Assembly: GCA_900547105.1 (NCBI GenBank)
Contig: URFL01000014.1
Span: forward strand, 1-41,820
Direction: 5' to 3'
Source: an uncultured Oscillospiraceae bacterium
GTDB lineage: Bacteria; Bacillota; Clostridia; Oscillospirales; Acutalibacteraceae
DNA: 41,820 bases
The notes below the pieces were generated by a model. It was not told the origin of the DNA, made no database searches, and worked only from the letters and a program-made list of their open reading frames with translations. A program made the translations under genes and the position numbers. Numbering within the stretch: the first letter of the stretch is position 1; every line of letters starts with the position of its first letter. Shown in pieces: positions 23,916-32,517 of this stretch.

Positions 23916-24260
23916 TTATTTCACCAGCTCGATGATCGCCATTTCGGCGGCATCGCCGCGGCGAGCGCCGGTTTTGATGATGCGGGTGTAGCCGCCTTTG
24001 CGATCCGCATACTGCGGCGCAATCTCATCAAACAGCTTCTTCGCAACGCTCTCTTTGGTCACGAACGCGTACACCAGGCGTTTGTTCGCCAGGGTAGGCT
24101 CTTTCGCGATGGTGATCATTTTTTCCGTCATGGAGCGCACTTCTTTGGCGCGCGTAACGGTGGTTTCAATGCGGCCCTTCTCAAGCAGGAAGGTGACCAT
24201 AGCTCTCAGCATCGCCATACGCGAAGCGGTGGGGCGACCGAGTTTTCTGGTTCCGGGCAT
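23916..24260 (-). CDS. rplQ: 50S ribosomal protein L17
   Basis: Large-subunit protein near the peptide exit tunnel, 114 residues. It opens with the family signature RKLGRPTASRMAMLRAM and contains TRAKEVRSMTEKMITIAK. It is the last gene of the super-operon, as usual after rpoA in Firmicutes, 57 nt downstream of rpoA. AAAAGGAG precedes the ATG. Confidence 0.97.
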   Translation of the reverse strand: MPGTRKLGRPTASRMAMLRAMVTFLLEKGRIETTVTRAKEVRSMTEKMITIAKEPTLANKRLVYAFVTKESVAKKLFDEIAPQYADRKGGYTRIIKTGARRGDAAEMAIIELVK

Positions 24261-24317
24261 TTGAATTCACTCCTTTTGTCCTGAATACGCACGGCTTTTG
24301 CCGTACCGATAAAAGAA

Positions 24318-25271
24318 TTATTCCTCTTCTTCGTACAAGCTAAAGCCTAACGACGCCAGCTTGTTGATCACTTCTTCAAGCGATTTGCGGCCCAGGTTGC
24401 GAACCTTCATCATATCTTCTTCGCTCTTGTTGATGAGGTCCTCGACCGTGTTGATACCCGCGCGCTTGAGGCAGTTGAACGACCGGACCGACAGATCCAG
24501 CTCTTCGATGGTCATTTCGAGAACTTTTTCTTTGCCCTTGTCGTCCTTTTCCACCATAATGGAATCGCCGGTATAGGCTTCGCCCGACAGATCGACAAAC
24601 AGGTTCAAATGCTCGGTGAGCACCTTTGCCGCCAGCGACACCGCTTCCTGCGCGGAAATGGTACCGTTGGTCCACAGCTCCAGCGTCAGCTTATCATAGT
24701 CGGTGATCTGGCCCACACGGGTGTTTTCCACCGTGTAGTTCACTTTGATCACCGGCGTATAGATCGAATCCACCGGAATAACGCCGATCACCGGCGCCAT
24801 CAGCTGTTTGTTGCGTTCCGCCGGCACATAGCCGCGGCCTTTGTCCAGGGTGATCTCCATGAACAGCTTCGCGCCCTCGCCCAGAGTCGCAATATGCATA
24901 TCCGGCTGCAGGATTTCCACTTCGCTGTCGCATTTGATGGAGCCGGCAGTGACCTCTCCGGGACCTTCGGCTTCGATATAGACCACCTTCGGGCCTTCGC
25001 CGTTGATTTTCACGACCAGACCCTTGATATTAAGAACGATCTCCGTGACATCTTCTTTGACGCCCTCCACCGTGGAGAACTCATGCAGGACACCGTCGAT
25101 CTTAATGGAGGTTACCGCCACGCCGGGCAGGGACGACAGCAGTACACGACGCAGGCTGTTGCCCAGAGTCGTACCGTAGCCGCGTTCCAGCGGCTCCACG
25201 ACAAATTTGCCGTAGGTGCCGTCTTCGGCGAGGTCGAGCGCTTCGATGCGGGGCTTTTCAATCTCAATCAT
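24318..25271 (-). CDS. rpoA: DNA-directed RNA polymerase subunit alpha
   Basis: Assembly platform of RNA polymerase, 317 residues. The N-terminal domain (about 1-230) carries the dimerisation segment LERGYGTTLGNSLRRVLLSSLPG. A linker precedes the C-terminal domain (about 255-310, RSFNCLKRAGINTVEDL, then VRNLGRKSLEEV), which binds UP elements and activators. This is a normal length with an intact CTD. It lies between rpsD and rplQ; the ATG follows AAGGAGGG. Confidence 0.98.
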   Translation of the reverse strand: MIEIEKPRIEALDLAEDGTYGKFVVEPLERGYGTTLGNSLRRVLLSSLPGVAVTSIKIDGVLHEFSTVEGVKEDVTEIVLNIKGLVVKINGEGPKVVYIEAEGPGEVTAGSIKCDSEVEILQPDMHIATLGEGAKLFMEITLDKGRGYVPAERNKQLMAPVIGVIPVDSIYTPVIKVNYTVENTRVGQITDYDKLTLELWTNGTISAQEAVSLAAKVLTEHLNLFVDLSGEAYTGDSIMVEKDDKGKEKVLEMTIEELDLSVRSFNCLKRAGINTVEDLINKSEEDMMKVRNLGRKSLEEVINKLASLGFSLYEEEE

Positions 25272-25293
25272 GCAAAACCCTCCTTATGGATTC

Positions 25294-25332
25294 GGAAGAA
25301 GCCGCCGCGCCCATTGCGGCAGCGGCTCTTCC
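25294..25332 (-). other. Strong hairpin in the rpsD-rpoA gap
   Basis: A long GC-rich stem with ends GGAAGAGCCGC and GCGGCTTCTTCC, without a T run, in the 98-nt rpsD-rpoA gap and about 23 nt upstream of the rpoA start. It is unlikely to terminate. RNA processing, mRNA stabilisation or a protein-binding site are possible roles. Confidence 0.5.
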
Positions 25333-25369
25333 TTGTTTGGTTGCGGTCAAATCTCGTCAAATGAGTCGA

Positions 25370-25999
25370 TTATTTCGAATACAACTCGACGATCAGGGTT
25401 TCTTCAATATCGAGATCGATGTCCTCACGCTCAGGCACAGCAACGATCTTGGCTTCCATGGTTTCGCGATTCACTTCCAACCACTTCGGCACAGCGCGAC
25501 CGCTGTTTTTCTCCACGATCTCTTTGATCAGACCCAGCTGACGGCTGCCGTCTTTGACGGTGATGGTCTGACCGACCTTGGTCAAGAACGAAGGAATGTT
25601 GACCTTGCGGCCGTTGACCAGGAAATGGCCCTGGGTGACCAGCTGACGGGCCTGCGCACGAGAAGACGCCAAGCCCAGACGGTACACCACGTTATCCAGA
25701 CGGGATTCCAAAATGCGGAGCAGGTTTTCACCGGTCACGCCCTGCATTTTTTCAGCCATCTCGAAATAGTGGCGGAACTGGCCTTCCAGCACACCGTAAT
25801 AGCGGCGGGCGATCTGCTTGGTACGCAGCTGCTTGCCGTATTCGGAGGCTTTACGGTTGCGCGCCTGACCATGCTGGCCGGGAGCGTAAGAGCGTTTATC
25901 AACCGAGCATTTGCTGGTGTAGCAGCGCTCGCCCTTCAAAAACAGTTTTTGTCCTTCGCGGCGGCACTGACGGCACACCGCACCGGTATATCTTGCCAT
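25370..25999 (-). CDS. rpsD: 30S ribosomal protein S4, zinc-binding type
   Basis: Primary 16S rRNA-binding protein, 209 residues. The N-terminal Cys9, Cys12, Cys26 and Cys31 form the zinc site of the C+ paralogue. The S4 RNA-binding domain covers about 95-160 (SRLDNVVYRLGLASSRAQARQLV). It sits in the alpha operon between rpsK and rpoA, unlike Bacillus subtilis where rpsD is elsewhere. A good GGAGG precedes the ATG. Confidence 0.97.
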   Translation of the reverse strand: MARYTGAVCRQCRREGQKLFLKGERCYTSKCSVDKRSYAPGQHGQARNRKASEYGKQLRTKQIARRYYGVLEGQFRHYFEMAEKMQGVTGENLLRILESRLDNVVYRLGLASSRAQARQLVTQGHFLVNGRKVNIPSFLTKVGQTITVKDGSRQLGLIKEIVEKNSGRAVPKWLEVNRETMEAKIVAVPEREDIDLDIEETLIVELYSK

Positions 26000-26016
26000 G
26001 TGTTACACCTCCTGAA

Positions 26017-26427
26017 TTACACGCGTCTTCTCTTGGGAGGACGGCATCCGTTGTGGGGAACCGGGGTCACGTCTTTGATCAAGCTGACCTCGAGTCCGGC
26101 GGCCTGCAGAGCGCGGATCGCGGCTTCGCGGCCGGCGCCCGGGCCTTTGACGTACACATCAACGCTCTTCAGACCATGCTCCATAGCCGCTTTGGCAGCG
26201 GTTTCGGCAGCGGTCTGCGCCGCGAAGGGAGTGGATTTCCGCGAACCGCGGAAGCCCAGCTCACCGGCGCTCGCCCAGGACAACGCGTTGCCCTGCGTAT
26301 CGGTGATGGTCACGATGGTATTGTTAAAGGTGGCCTGGATATGAGCAGCGCCACGCTCAACATTCTTGCGTTCTCTGCGGCGACGGGTGGTAGCACCCTT
26401 GCGCGCGGTAGTTTTTGCAGCAGCCAT
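26017..26427 (-). CDS. rpsK: 30S ribosomal protein S11
   Basis: Platform protein near the E site and mRNA exit, 136 residues. It shows IQATFNNTIVTITD, GFRGSRKSTPFAAQ, the VKGPGAGREAAIRAL loop and the basic end NGCRPPKRRRV. It has an Arg-rich N-terminal extension of about 20 residues. It lies 15 nt after rpsM. Confidence 0.98.
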   Translation of the reverse strand: MAAAKTTARKGATTRRRRERKNVERGAAHIQATFNNTIVTITDTQGNALSWASAGELGFRGSRKSTPFAAQTAAETAAKAAMEHGLKSVDVYVKGPGAGREAAIRALQAAGLEVSLIKDVTPVPHNGCRPPKRRRV

Positions 26428-26442
26428 TCTAATCCCTCCTGC

Positions 26443-26811
26443 TTACTTCTTCTTGTTAGCGATCGTCTTTTTCGGGCCTTTGCGGGTACGGGCGTTGGTC
26501 TTGGAACGCTGACCACGCACCGGCAAACCTTTGCGGTGACGCAGACCCCGATAGCTGCCGATTTCGATCAGGCGTTTGATATCAAACGCGACATCGCGGC
26601 GCAGGTCGCCTTCCACCGTGTAGTTGTGGTCAATGTACTCACGCAGTTTGGAGATTTCTTCCTCCGTCAGGTCGCGGACACGAGTGTCGGGATTGACACC
26701 GGTGGCGGCGAGGATGTCCGAGGCAGATTTGCGACCCAGACCATAGATGTAGGTCAGGCCGATTTCAACACGCTTATCTCTAGGCAGGTCAACACCAGCT
26801 ATACGCGCCAT
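26443..26811 (-). CDS. rpsM: 30S ribosomal protein S13
   Basis: Head protein contacting the P-site tRNA and the subunit bridge, 122 residues. It begins ARIAGVDLPRDKRVEIGLTY, with the helix-two-turn-helix region GLGRKSASDIL. The C-terminal tail is strongly basic (RGQRSKTNARTRKGPKK). It follows rpmJ, the standard alpha-operon order. Confidence 0.98.
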   Translation of the reverse strand: MARIAGVDLPRDKRVEIGLTYIYGLGRKSASDILAATGVNPDTRVRDLTEEEISKLREYIDHNYTVEGDLRRDVAFDIKRLIEIGSYRGLRHRKGLPVRGQRSKTNARTRKGPKKTIANKKK

Positions 26812-26863
26812 AAATTATCCTTCCTTTCAAGCTGTGCCGGTGGCACATAGAATTCATTGCGCC

Positions 26864-26977
26864 TTAGCCCTGGCGCTGCTTGTGTTTCGGGTTTTCGCAA
26901 ATGACCATCACGCGGCCTTTGCGTTTGATGATCTTGCACTTTTCGCAAATTTTCTTCACAGAAGGTCTGACTTTCAT
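26864..26977 (-). CDS. rpmJ: 50S ribosomal protein L36
   Basis: A 37-codon gene. The product begins MKVRPSVKKICEKCK and continues IIKRKGRVMVICENPKHKQRQG. Cys11, Cys14, Cys27 and His32 form the zinc-binding (C+) ribbon of L36. It sits between infA and rpsM, its normal place. A GGAGG site lies upstream of the ATG at 26977. Confidence 0.96.
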   Translation of the reverse strand: MKVRPSVKKICEKCKIIKRKGRVMVICENPKHKQRQG

Positions 26978-27047
26978 ACGATCCCTCCTTGCGCTATGCG
27001 CGACTTTTGGATACGATAGATCCGCTCTGCAACCGAGCGAATCGCGT

Positions 27048-27266
27048 TTATTTCGTGCGCCAAGTGATCCGGCCTTTGGTCAGGTCATACGGGGACATTT
27101 CCACCGTGACCTTATCACCGGGCAGAATGCGAATGTAGTTCATCCGCAGCTTGCCGGAGATATGAGCCAGGATCTGATGGCCGTTTTGCAGCTCTACCTG
27201 AAAGGTTGCGTTGGGCAGAGCCTCCACTACGGTACCTTCCAATTCGATAACATCCGCTTTGGACAT
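27048..27266 (-). CDS. infA: Translation initiation factor IF-1
   Basis: OB-fold factor that occupies the A site of the 30S subunit during initiation, 72 residues from the start chosen here. It shows MSKADVIELEGTVVEALPN, ILAHISGKLRMNYIRILPGD and DLTKGRITWR, the family core. The ATG at 27266 follows GGAGG at 7 nt; a longer frame to 27302 would add 12 residues not found in the family. It lies between the KOW gene and rpmJ. Confidence 0.97.
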   Translation of the reverse strand: MSKADVIELEGTVVEALPNATFQVELQNGHQILAHISGKLRMNYIRILPGDKVTVEMSPYDLTKGRITWRTK

Positions 27267-27311
27267 TTGATAACCTCCATCAATGATCGTGCCGTCCCGC
27301 AAGGGGAGCGG

Positions 27312-27566
27312 TCACACCTCGCTGGCATCCGCTGCCTGCCGACACGCGGTCAGGGCGCGGCGCAGCTCGCGATTGGTGGCCATGGACGATGCCTCCATCC
27401 GGTAAGGCGTCAGCCGCAGATGGCGCGGATTTTTGCGCTTGGGGGTTTCCAGTCGGCGATGCCGACCGTCCGCCACCCATACGCCGCCGTCCGTGCGGAC
27501 GACGACCAAAAAGCCATCCCGATCTTTACCGGCTGTGGAGATCACCACAGAGCCTGTTTGCAGCAT
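27312..27566 (-). CDS. KOW-domain RNA-binding protein
   Basis: The small basic 84-residue protein starts LQTGSVVISTAGKDRDGFLVVV, a KOW-type motif like ribosomal L14e/L24. The later part is Arg-rich (RKNPRHLRLTPYRM). A gene of this kind commonly lies between map and infA in Firmicutes and is annotated as a KOW or L14-like protein. Its function is not settled; a ribosome-associated role is inferred. It lies 11 nt from map and has GGAGGG before the ATG. Confidence 0.88.
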   Translation of the reverse strand: MLQTGSVVISTAGKDRDGFLVVVRTDGGVWVADGRHRRLETPKRKNPRHLRLTPYRMEASSMATNRELRRALTACRQAADASEV

Positions 27567-27577
27567 GGGAACCCTCC

Positions 27578-28324
27578 TTACGGAAGCGTCATAATGACGG
27601 GGCCGTCGGGAGTGATCGCTATCGTGTGTTCAAAATGCGCGGACAGCTTGCCATCCGTCGTAACGGTCGTCCAACCGTCTTTGAGAATGCGCACATCCGG
27701 CGTGCCCGCGTTGATCATCGGCTCGATCGCGATGGTCATGCCGGGCAGCAGCCGCGGCCCGCGTCCGGGTGTTCCGAAATTGGGTACGCTGGGATCCTGG
27801 TGCAGGTCCGTGCCTACTCCGTGGCCGACGAATTGCCGTACAACCGAGTAACCACGCACCTCGACATACCGCTGCACCGCGGCGCCAATATCGCCGATGC
27901 GATTGCCCGCCACCGCCGCTTTGATGCCTTCGTACAGGCCTTCGCGGGTGGCATCCATCAGGGCTTGCGCCTCTTTGGACACGTCCCCGGCGGGGAAGGT
28001 GGCGGCATTGTCACCGTGATAGCCGTTAAAAAACGCTCCCACATCAACGCTGACGATATCGCCCGCCTTGATTTTGCGTTTGTCGGGTATGCCGTGGATA
28101 ACTGTCTCGTTTACCGAGATGCAGGCGCTGGCAGGAAATCCGCCGTAACCGAGGAACGAGGGCTTGGCGCCCTGGCTTTCGATATAGCGGCGCACCACGC
28201 GGTCAATTTCCTCGGTGGTGACACCGGGTTCGACCGCCTCGCCTGCGAGTTTGAGCGCTCGCGCCGAGATGATGCAGGCCTCTTTCATCGCGGCCAGCTC
28301 CCGGCTGTTTTTGATCTCGATCAT
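27578..28324 (-). CDS. map: Methionine aminopeptidase, type I
   Basis: Removes the initiator methionine from nascent proteins using two divalent metal ions. The product has 248 residues. The metal ligands lie in VDVGAFFNGYHGDNAATF (two Asp), FVGHGVGTDLH (His), AIEPM (Glu) and SAHFEHTI (Glu). It lacks the N-terminal SH3-binding zinc extension and is thus the compact type Ia. It starts 2 nt after adk, so coupling is likely. Confidence 0.97.
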   Translation of the reverse strand: MIEIKNSRELAAMKEACIISARALKLAGEAVEPGVTTEEIDRVVRRYIESQGAKPSFLGYGGFPASACISVNETVIHGIPDKRKIKAGDIVSVDVGAFFNGYHGDNAATFPAGDVSKEAQALMDATREGLYEGIKAAVAGNRIGDIGAAVQRYVEVRGYSVVRQFVGHGVGTDLHQDPSVPNFGTPGRGPRLLPGMTIAIEPMINAGTPDVRILKDGWTTVTTDGKLSAHFEHTIAITPDGPVIMTLP

Positions 28325-28326
28325 GT

Positions 28327-28959
28327 TTACGCCTCAACTGCGGCCAGGGTCAGCCGGGTGGTATCCGCGACCTCTTCCTGTCCTTCGACGACATAAAGCT
28401 TTCCTTGCTGCGAATAGTAGTGCTTCAGCGGCTCGGTCTGCTCATGATAGACCTGCAAGCGTTCTTTTACGGTATCCGGATGGTCGTCCTTGCGCTGAAC
28501 AAGGGTGTCGCCACACCGGTCGCACACGCCCTCCTGTGCCGGCTGTTTGTAGTCGACATGGTAGGAAGCGCCGCAACCCTGGCAAACACGGCGGCCCGAT
28601 ACACGCTGAGCAATCACATCATCGTCCACTTCAATATCAATGACGCGGTCGATCACGACGCCCATACGGTCAAGCGCCTCGGCCTGCGGGATGGTGCGGG
28701 GAAAACCGTCCAGAATAAAGCCATGCTGGCAATCCGGCTGTGCCAAACGGTCCTGGATGATGCCGATCACGACATCGTCCGGCACCAGCTTGCCGGCTTC
28801 GATAAATTCTTTGGCTTTCAGCCCCATCGCTGTGCCGCTTTTCAGCGCTTCACGGATAATATTACCCGTGGAGATAGTGGGAATATGCAGGTGCTCGCTG
28901 ATCACTTCAGCTTGCGTGCCTTTTCCGGCGCCGGGGGCGCCGAGGAGAATGAGTTTCAC
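28327..28959 (-). CDS. adk: Adenylate kinase
   Basis: Interconverts ATP + AMP and 2 ADP. The product has 210 residues with the P-loop GAPGAGKGT (7-15), FILDGFPRT (81-89) and a zinc-type LID with Cys126, Cys129, Cys146 and Cys149. I start at the GTG at 28959, since AAAAGGAGG stands 9 nt upstream; the ATG at 28980 overlaps that ribosome binding site and would add seven atypical residues. It is placed between secY and map, the usual spc-operon order. Confidence 0.96.
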   Translation of the reverse strand: MKLILLGAPGAGKGTQAEVISEHLHIPTISTGNIIREALKSGTAMGLKAKEFIEAGKLVPDDVVIGIIQDRLAQPDCQHGFILDGFPRTIPQAEALDRMGVVIDRVIDIEVDDDVIAQRVSGRRVCQGCGASYHVDYKQPAQEGVCDRCGDTLVQRKDDHPDTVKERLQVYHEQTEPLKHYYSQQGKLYVVEGQEEVADTTRLTLAAVEA

Positions 28960-28986
28960 CGAATGATTCCTCCTTTTCATCTGCGG

Positions 28987-29016
28987 GTCGGGAGAACGCG
29001 GGTGCGTCCTCCCGAC
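28987..29016 (-). other. Hairpin in the secY-adk gap
   Basis: An inverted repeat GTCGGGAG...CTCCCGAC with an inner GACGC/GCGTT extension (about 13 bp), without a T run. It occupies the middle of the 91-nt gap between secY and adk. A role in mRNA processing or stability is possible; termination is unlikely. Confidence 0.5.
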
Positions 29017-29050
29017 GCCGACTCATATACATTTACAGACGAAACCGGGA

Positions 29051-30382
29051 TTACTCCAGGAACCCTTTGTAATGGCGCATCATCATCTGGCTCTCGATCT
29101 GCTGGGTGGTTTCCAGCGCGACGCCCACCACGATCATCAGGGAGGTGCCGCCGAGGGTCAAGCCATAGATGCCGCTGATCGCACCGAACACGCCGGGGAA
29201 TACAGCGATCACGCCGAGGAACAGCGAACCGATAAAGGTGACCTTGGACAGGACACGCTTAATGTAGTCCACCGTCGCCTTGCCCGGACGATAGCCCGGA
29301 ATGGCGCCCGAGTTTTTGCGGAGGTTGTTGGCCATTTCCAGCGGATCATACTGAATGGTCACATAGAAAAATGCGAAACCGATGATCAGCAGGAACAACA
29401 GCACCAGATATACCGGGCTGGACTGTTTGGAAACATTGGCCACCCACGCCCAGAACCCTTTGGTGGGCGTGCCGGTAAAGCTCATGATGATGGACGGCAG
29501 CGACACGATCGAGGACGCCAAGATGATCGGCATAACGCCGGACATATTGACCTTGATCGGGATGTAGGTGTTTTGACCACCATACATTTTGCGGCCAACC
29601 ACGCGTTTGGCGTACTGCACCGGGATACGACGCTCGGCGTCGCTCATAAACACGATGAACCCGATGATCGCCACAAACAGGATCAGGATGACCGGAACCA
29701 GAATGATGTATTTCACCGCGCTGGAATCCGACTGGACCTGTTTGATGCCCGCCTCATAGAACAGCTGCCACAGATAGGTGGCGCCGGTCGGAACGCGGGA
29801 CAGGATACCGGCAAACAGCAAAATCGAGATGCCGTTGCCGATGCCTTTTTCGTTGATCTGCTCGCCCAGCCACATCATCAAAGATGCGCCCGCGGTGAAG
29901 CAGAGGATAATCACGATGGCGGCAAACCACAGACCAAAACCGCTCTTGGCTTCGGTCACCAACGCGCCGTACTTGTTCTTCACCATGAAGTAGTACGCCA
30001 CGCCCAGCAGCAGACCCAGAGCAACGGTCACAAAGCGGGTGATCTGGCCCAGCTTTTTGCGGCCGGCCTCGCCCTCTTTCGCCATACGCTCCAGCGGCGG
30101 AATCGCCACCGTCAGCAGCTGGATGATAATGCTGGAGTTGATGTACGGGGTGATGGACAGAGCGAAGATACTCGCATCCGAGAAACCACCGCCGGACAGC
30201 AGGGTCAGGTAATCCATAAACCCGCCGGAGTTGCTCTTGACAGCTTCGTTCAAAGCCGCAATGTCAACAAAGGGTACGGAGATCGCCGAGCCGATCCGGA
30301 AGATCAGCACGATAAACAGGGTGTACAGGATCTTCTTGCGCAGATCCGGGATCACCCAGGCATTACGCAGGACCCGAAACAT
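29051..30382 (-). CDS. secY: Preprotein translocase subunit SecY
   Basis: Core channel of the Sec translocon in the cytoplasmic membrane, 443 residues with ten predicted membrane segments. It begins FRVLRNAWVIPDLRKKILYTLFIVLIFRIGS, with the plug region following. The conserved cytoplasmic loop GIGNGISILLFAGILSRVP and the C5 loop around YRPGKATVDYIKRVL contact SecA and the ribosome. It is located between rplO and adk; the start lies only 1 nt after the rplO stop. Confidence 0.98.
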   Translation of the reverse strand: MFRVLRNAWVIPDLRKKILYTLFIVLIFRIGSAISVPFVDIAALNEAVKSNSGGFMDYLTLLSGGGFSDASIFALSITPYINSSIIIQLLTVAIPPLERMAKEGEAGRKKLGQITRFVTVALGLLLGVAYYFMVKNKYGALVTEAKSGFGLWFAAIVIILCFTAGASLMMWLGEQINEKGIGNGISILLFAGILSRVPTGATYLWQLFYEAGIKQVQSDSSAVKYIILVPVILILFVAIIGFIVFMSDAERRIPVQYAKRVVGRKMYGGQNTYIPIKVNMSGVMPIILASSIVSLPSIIMSFTGTPTKGFWAWVANVSKQSSPVYLVLLFLLIIGFAFFYVTIQYDPLEMANNLRKNSGAIPGYRPGKATVDYIKRVLSKVTFIGSLFLGVIAVFPGVFGAISGIYGLTLGGTSLMIVVGVALETTQQIESQMMMRHYKGFLE

Positions 30383-30383
30383 G

Positions 30384-30824
30384 TCAGATCACCTCAGCCT
30401 TTCCGCCGGCTGCTTCGATTTTCGCTTTGGCAGCCTCGGAAAAAGCCGTGACCTTGACCGTCAACTTTTTCTCCACATTGCCATTGCCCAGAATCTTCAC
30501 GCCGTCATATTCTTTTTTGATCAGACCGGCCGCTTTCAAAGCGTCCGCGTCCACCACAGCGCCATCCTCAAATTTGTTGAGTGCGGCGACATTCACGCTG
30601 GCGTACCGGGTAGCAAAGATGTTGTTAAAGCCCCTTTTGGGGACACGCCGTTGCAACGGCATCTGGCCGCCTTCAAAACCGGGGCGGATGCTGCCGCCCG
30701 AACGGGCTTTCTGGCCTTTGTGTCCTTTACCGGCGGTCTTGCCCTGGCCGGAACCATGGCCGCGACCGATCCGTTTGACCTCGCGGGTGGAACCCGGGGC
30801 CGGAGACAGTTCATGTAGCTTCAT
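30384..30824 (-). CDS. rplO: 50S ribosomal protein L15
   Basis: 146 residues. The N-terminal part is Gly/Arg/Lys-rich (GRGHGSGQGKTAGKGHKGQKARSGG) and threads into 23S rRNA; the C-terminal globular domain contains AALNKFEDGAVVDADALKAAGLI. It follows rpmD by 25 nt and abuts secY. A GGAGG site precedes the ATG. Confidence 0.97.
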   Translation of the reverse strand: MKLHELSPAPGSTREVKRIGRGHGSGQGKTAGKGHKGQKARSGGSIRPGFEGGQMPLQRRVPKRGFNNIFATRYASVNVAALNKFEDGAVVDADALKAAGLIKKEYDGVKILGNGNVEKKLTVKVTAFSEAAKAKIEAAGGKAEVI

Positions 30825-30849
30825 TTGTTCGCACCTCCTTGTCGATCGT

Positions 30850-31038
30850 TTACGCTTCGGTTACCTCGATGAGGTGGATAATCTTGGCCACCTTACCCTG
30901 GGTAGCCGCGTTATCAGGCTGGCTCGTGCTGTCGCCGATCTTCCGCAGTCCCAAAGACTGGGCGGTCGCGATCTGGTCTTTCTTGCAGCCGATCAGACTG
31001 CGGACCAGTTTGATCTGCAGCGCTTTCGTGTTCGCCAT
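30850..31038 (-). CDS. rpmD: 50S ribosomal protein L30
   Basis: The small 62-residue protein has IKLVRSLIGCKKDQIATAQSLGLRKIGDST, the L30 fold. The ATG at 31038 stands 9 nt after GGAGG; a preceding in-frame ATG at 31047 would overlap the site region and is less likely. It lies between rpsE and rplO. Confidence 0.96.
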   Translation of the reverse strand: MANTKALQIKLVRSLIGCKKDQIATAQSLGLRKIGDSTSQPDNAATQGKVAKIIHLIEVTEA

Positions 31039-31054
31039 TCTAACCATCCTCCCC

Positions 31055-31564
31055 TTAACCTAAAATTTCCTTAGCGGTTTTGCCGCGCATAGCCGCCGCT
31101 TCATCCGCCGTGCGGAGCTGTTTCAGACCTTCCATGGTCGCGCTCACGACATTGCAGGGGTTGTTGGAACGGAGAGCCTTGGCACGGATATCGCCGATGC
31201 CGGCCGCTTCCACCACGGCACGCACCGCACCGCCGGCGATAACGCCGGTACCGGGAGCAGCGGGTTTCAGCAGCACCTCGCCGGCGCCGAATTTACCAAT
31301 GACTTCGTGCGGGATGGTGGAGCCTTTCAGCGAGATCTTCACGAGATTCTTTTTGGCATCCTCGATGCCTTTGCGGATCGCGTCCGGAACCTCGCCGGCT
31401 TTACCGAGGCCGAAGCCCACGGTGCCCTTGCCGTCACCCACCACGACCAGCGCGGCGAATTTGAAGATTCGGCCACCCTTAACGGTCTTGCTGACGCGGT
31501 TGATGGCGACTACATTTTCTTTGTATTCCGAGTCTTGTTCTCGTTTAGCGTCAAATCTGGACAA
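31055..31564 (-). CDS. rpsE: 30S ribosomal protein S5
   Basis: 169 residues. The N-terminal dsRBD-like domain (VVAINRVSKTVKGGRIFKFAALVVVGDGKGTVGFGLGKAGEVPDAI) is followed by a C-terminal domain with PAAPGTGVIAGGAVRAVVEAAGI. The protein lines the mRNA entry and affects decoding fidelity. It lies 18 nt after rplR. Confidence 0.97.
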   Translation of the reverse strand: MSRFDAKREQDSEYKENVVAINRVSKTVKGGRIFKFAALVVVGDGKGTVGFGLGKAGEVPDAIRKGIEDAKKNLVKISLKGSTIPHEVIGKFGAGEVLLKPAAPGTGVIAGGAVRAVVEAAGIGDIRAKALRSNNPCNVVSATMEGLKQLRTADEAAAMRGKTAKEILG

Positions 31565-31582
31565 AGTATTTCCTCCCTTTCC

Positions 31583-31942
31583 TTAGAACTTGAGGCCGCC
31601 CTCGCGGGCGCCTTCGGCCAGCTCTTTGACGCGGCCGTGATATTCGTAACCACCGCGGTCGAAAACGACAGTTTCAATGCCCTTTTCCGCGGCCCGTTTG
31701 GCGATCAGTTCGCCAACCTTTTTGGCGCCTTCCTTGTTGCCGCCCGAAACGCCGAAATCTTTTTCGGTGCTGGAGGCGGACACCAGGGTGACTCCCTTAA
31801 CATCGTCGATCACCTGTGCATAGATGTGGTTGAGGGAGCGGAATACGTCCAGGCGCGGGCACTCAGCCGTACCGCTGATCTTACCGCGGACCCGTTTGTG
31901 GCGGCGCAGACGCGCTGCGTTGCTGTCTTTTTTGCTCACCAT
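31583..31942 (-). CDS. rplR: 50S ribosomal protein L18
   Basis: 5S rRNA-binding protein, 119 residues, with RRHKRVRGKISGTAECPRLDVFRSLNHIYAQVIDD and the C-terminal FDRGGYEYHGRVKELAEGAREGGL. It lies 17 nt after rplF, standard spc order. Confidence 0.97.
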   Translation of the reverse strand: MVSKKDSNAARLRRHKRVRGKISGTAECPRLDVFRSLNHIYAQVIDDVKGVTLVSASSTEKDFGVSGGNKEGAKKVGELIAKRAAEKGIETVVFDRGGYEYHGRVKELAEGAREGGLKF

Positions 31943-31959
31943 GATGATTCACTCCTCTC

Positions 31960-32502
31960 TTACTTCTTACCGCCGGTCTTACCTTCCTTGCGGCGGATGA
32001 CCTCGTCGGTGTATTTGATGCCTTTGCCCTTATACGGCTCCGGCGGGCGTTTCTCGCGAACTTCGGCGGCAAACTGGCCAACCAGCTGTTTGTCGGCGCC
32101 CGCGATGATGATCTTGTTCGGGTTGGGCACTTCAATGGTGATGCCCGGGATCTCGCTGACGATGACCTGATGGCTGTAGCCCAGGTTCATCACGAGGTCT
32201 TTACCCTGTTTCTGCACACGATAGCCAACGCCGTTGACATCCAGCTCTTTGGTGAAGCCGTTGGTCACGCCTTCCACCATGTTGGCGATCAGCGAACGGG
32301 TCAGACCGTGCAGAGAACGGTTTTCTTTCTCGTCGTTGGGACGAGTCACGAGGATCTCGTTGCCTTCCACAGCCACCGTCATGTTCGGGTGGATATTCTG
32401 CGTCAGGGTGCCCTTCGGACCTTTCACGGTAATGGTGTTGTCGGCCACTTTGACTTCCACACCGGCGGGAAGAGCGATCGGTTTGCGTCCAATTCTCGAC
32501 AT
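31960..32502 (-). CDS. rplF: 50S ribosomal protein L6
   Basis: 180 residues with two tandem L6 folds. It begins MSRIGRKPIALPAGVEV; the second repeat ends with the signature PEPYKGKGIKYTDEVIRRKEGKTGGKK. It is located near the factor-binding site of the 50S subunit. It starts 15 nt after rpsH. Confidence 0.98.
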   Translation of the reverse strand: MSRIGRKPIALPAGVEVKVADNTITVKGPKGTLTQNIHPNMTVAVEGNEILVTRPNDEKENRSLHGLTRSLIANMVEGVTNGFTKELDVNGVGYRVQKQGKDLVMNLGYSHQVIVSEIPGITIEVPNPNKIIIAGADKQLVGQFAAEVREKRPPEPYKGKGIKYTDEVIRRKEGKTGGKK

Positions 32503-32517
32503 ATCTCCCTTACCCCC

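Noticed and set aside
31881..32135. Small frames antisense to or out of frame within ribosomal genes
   Set aside because: They are embedded in highly conserved coding sequence and lack their own ribosome binding sites.
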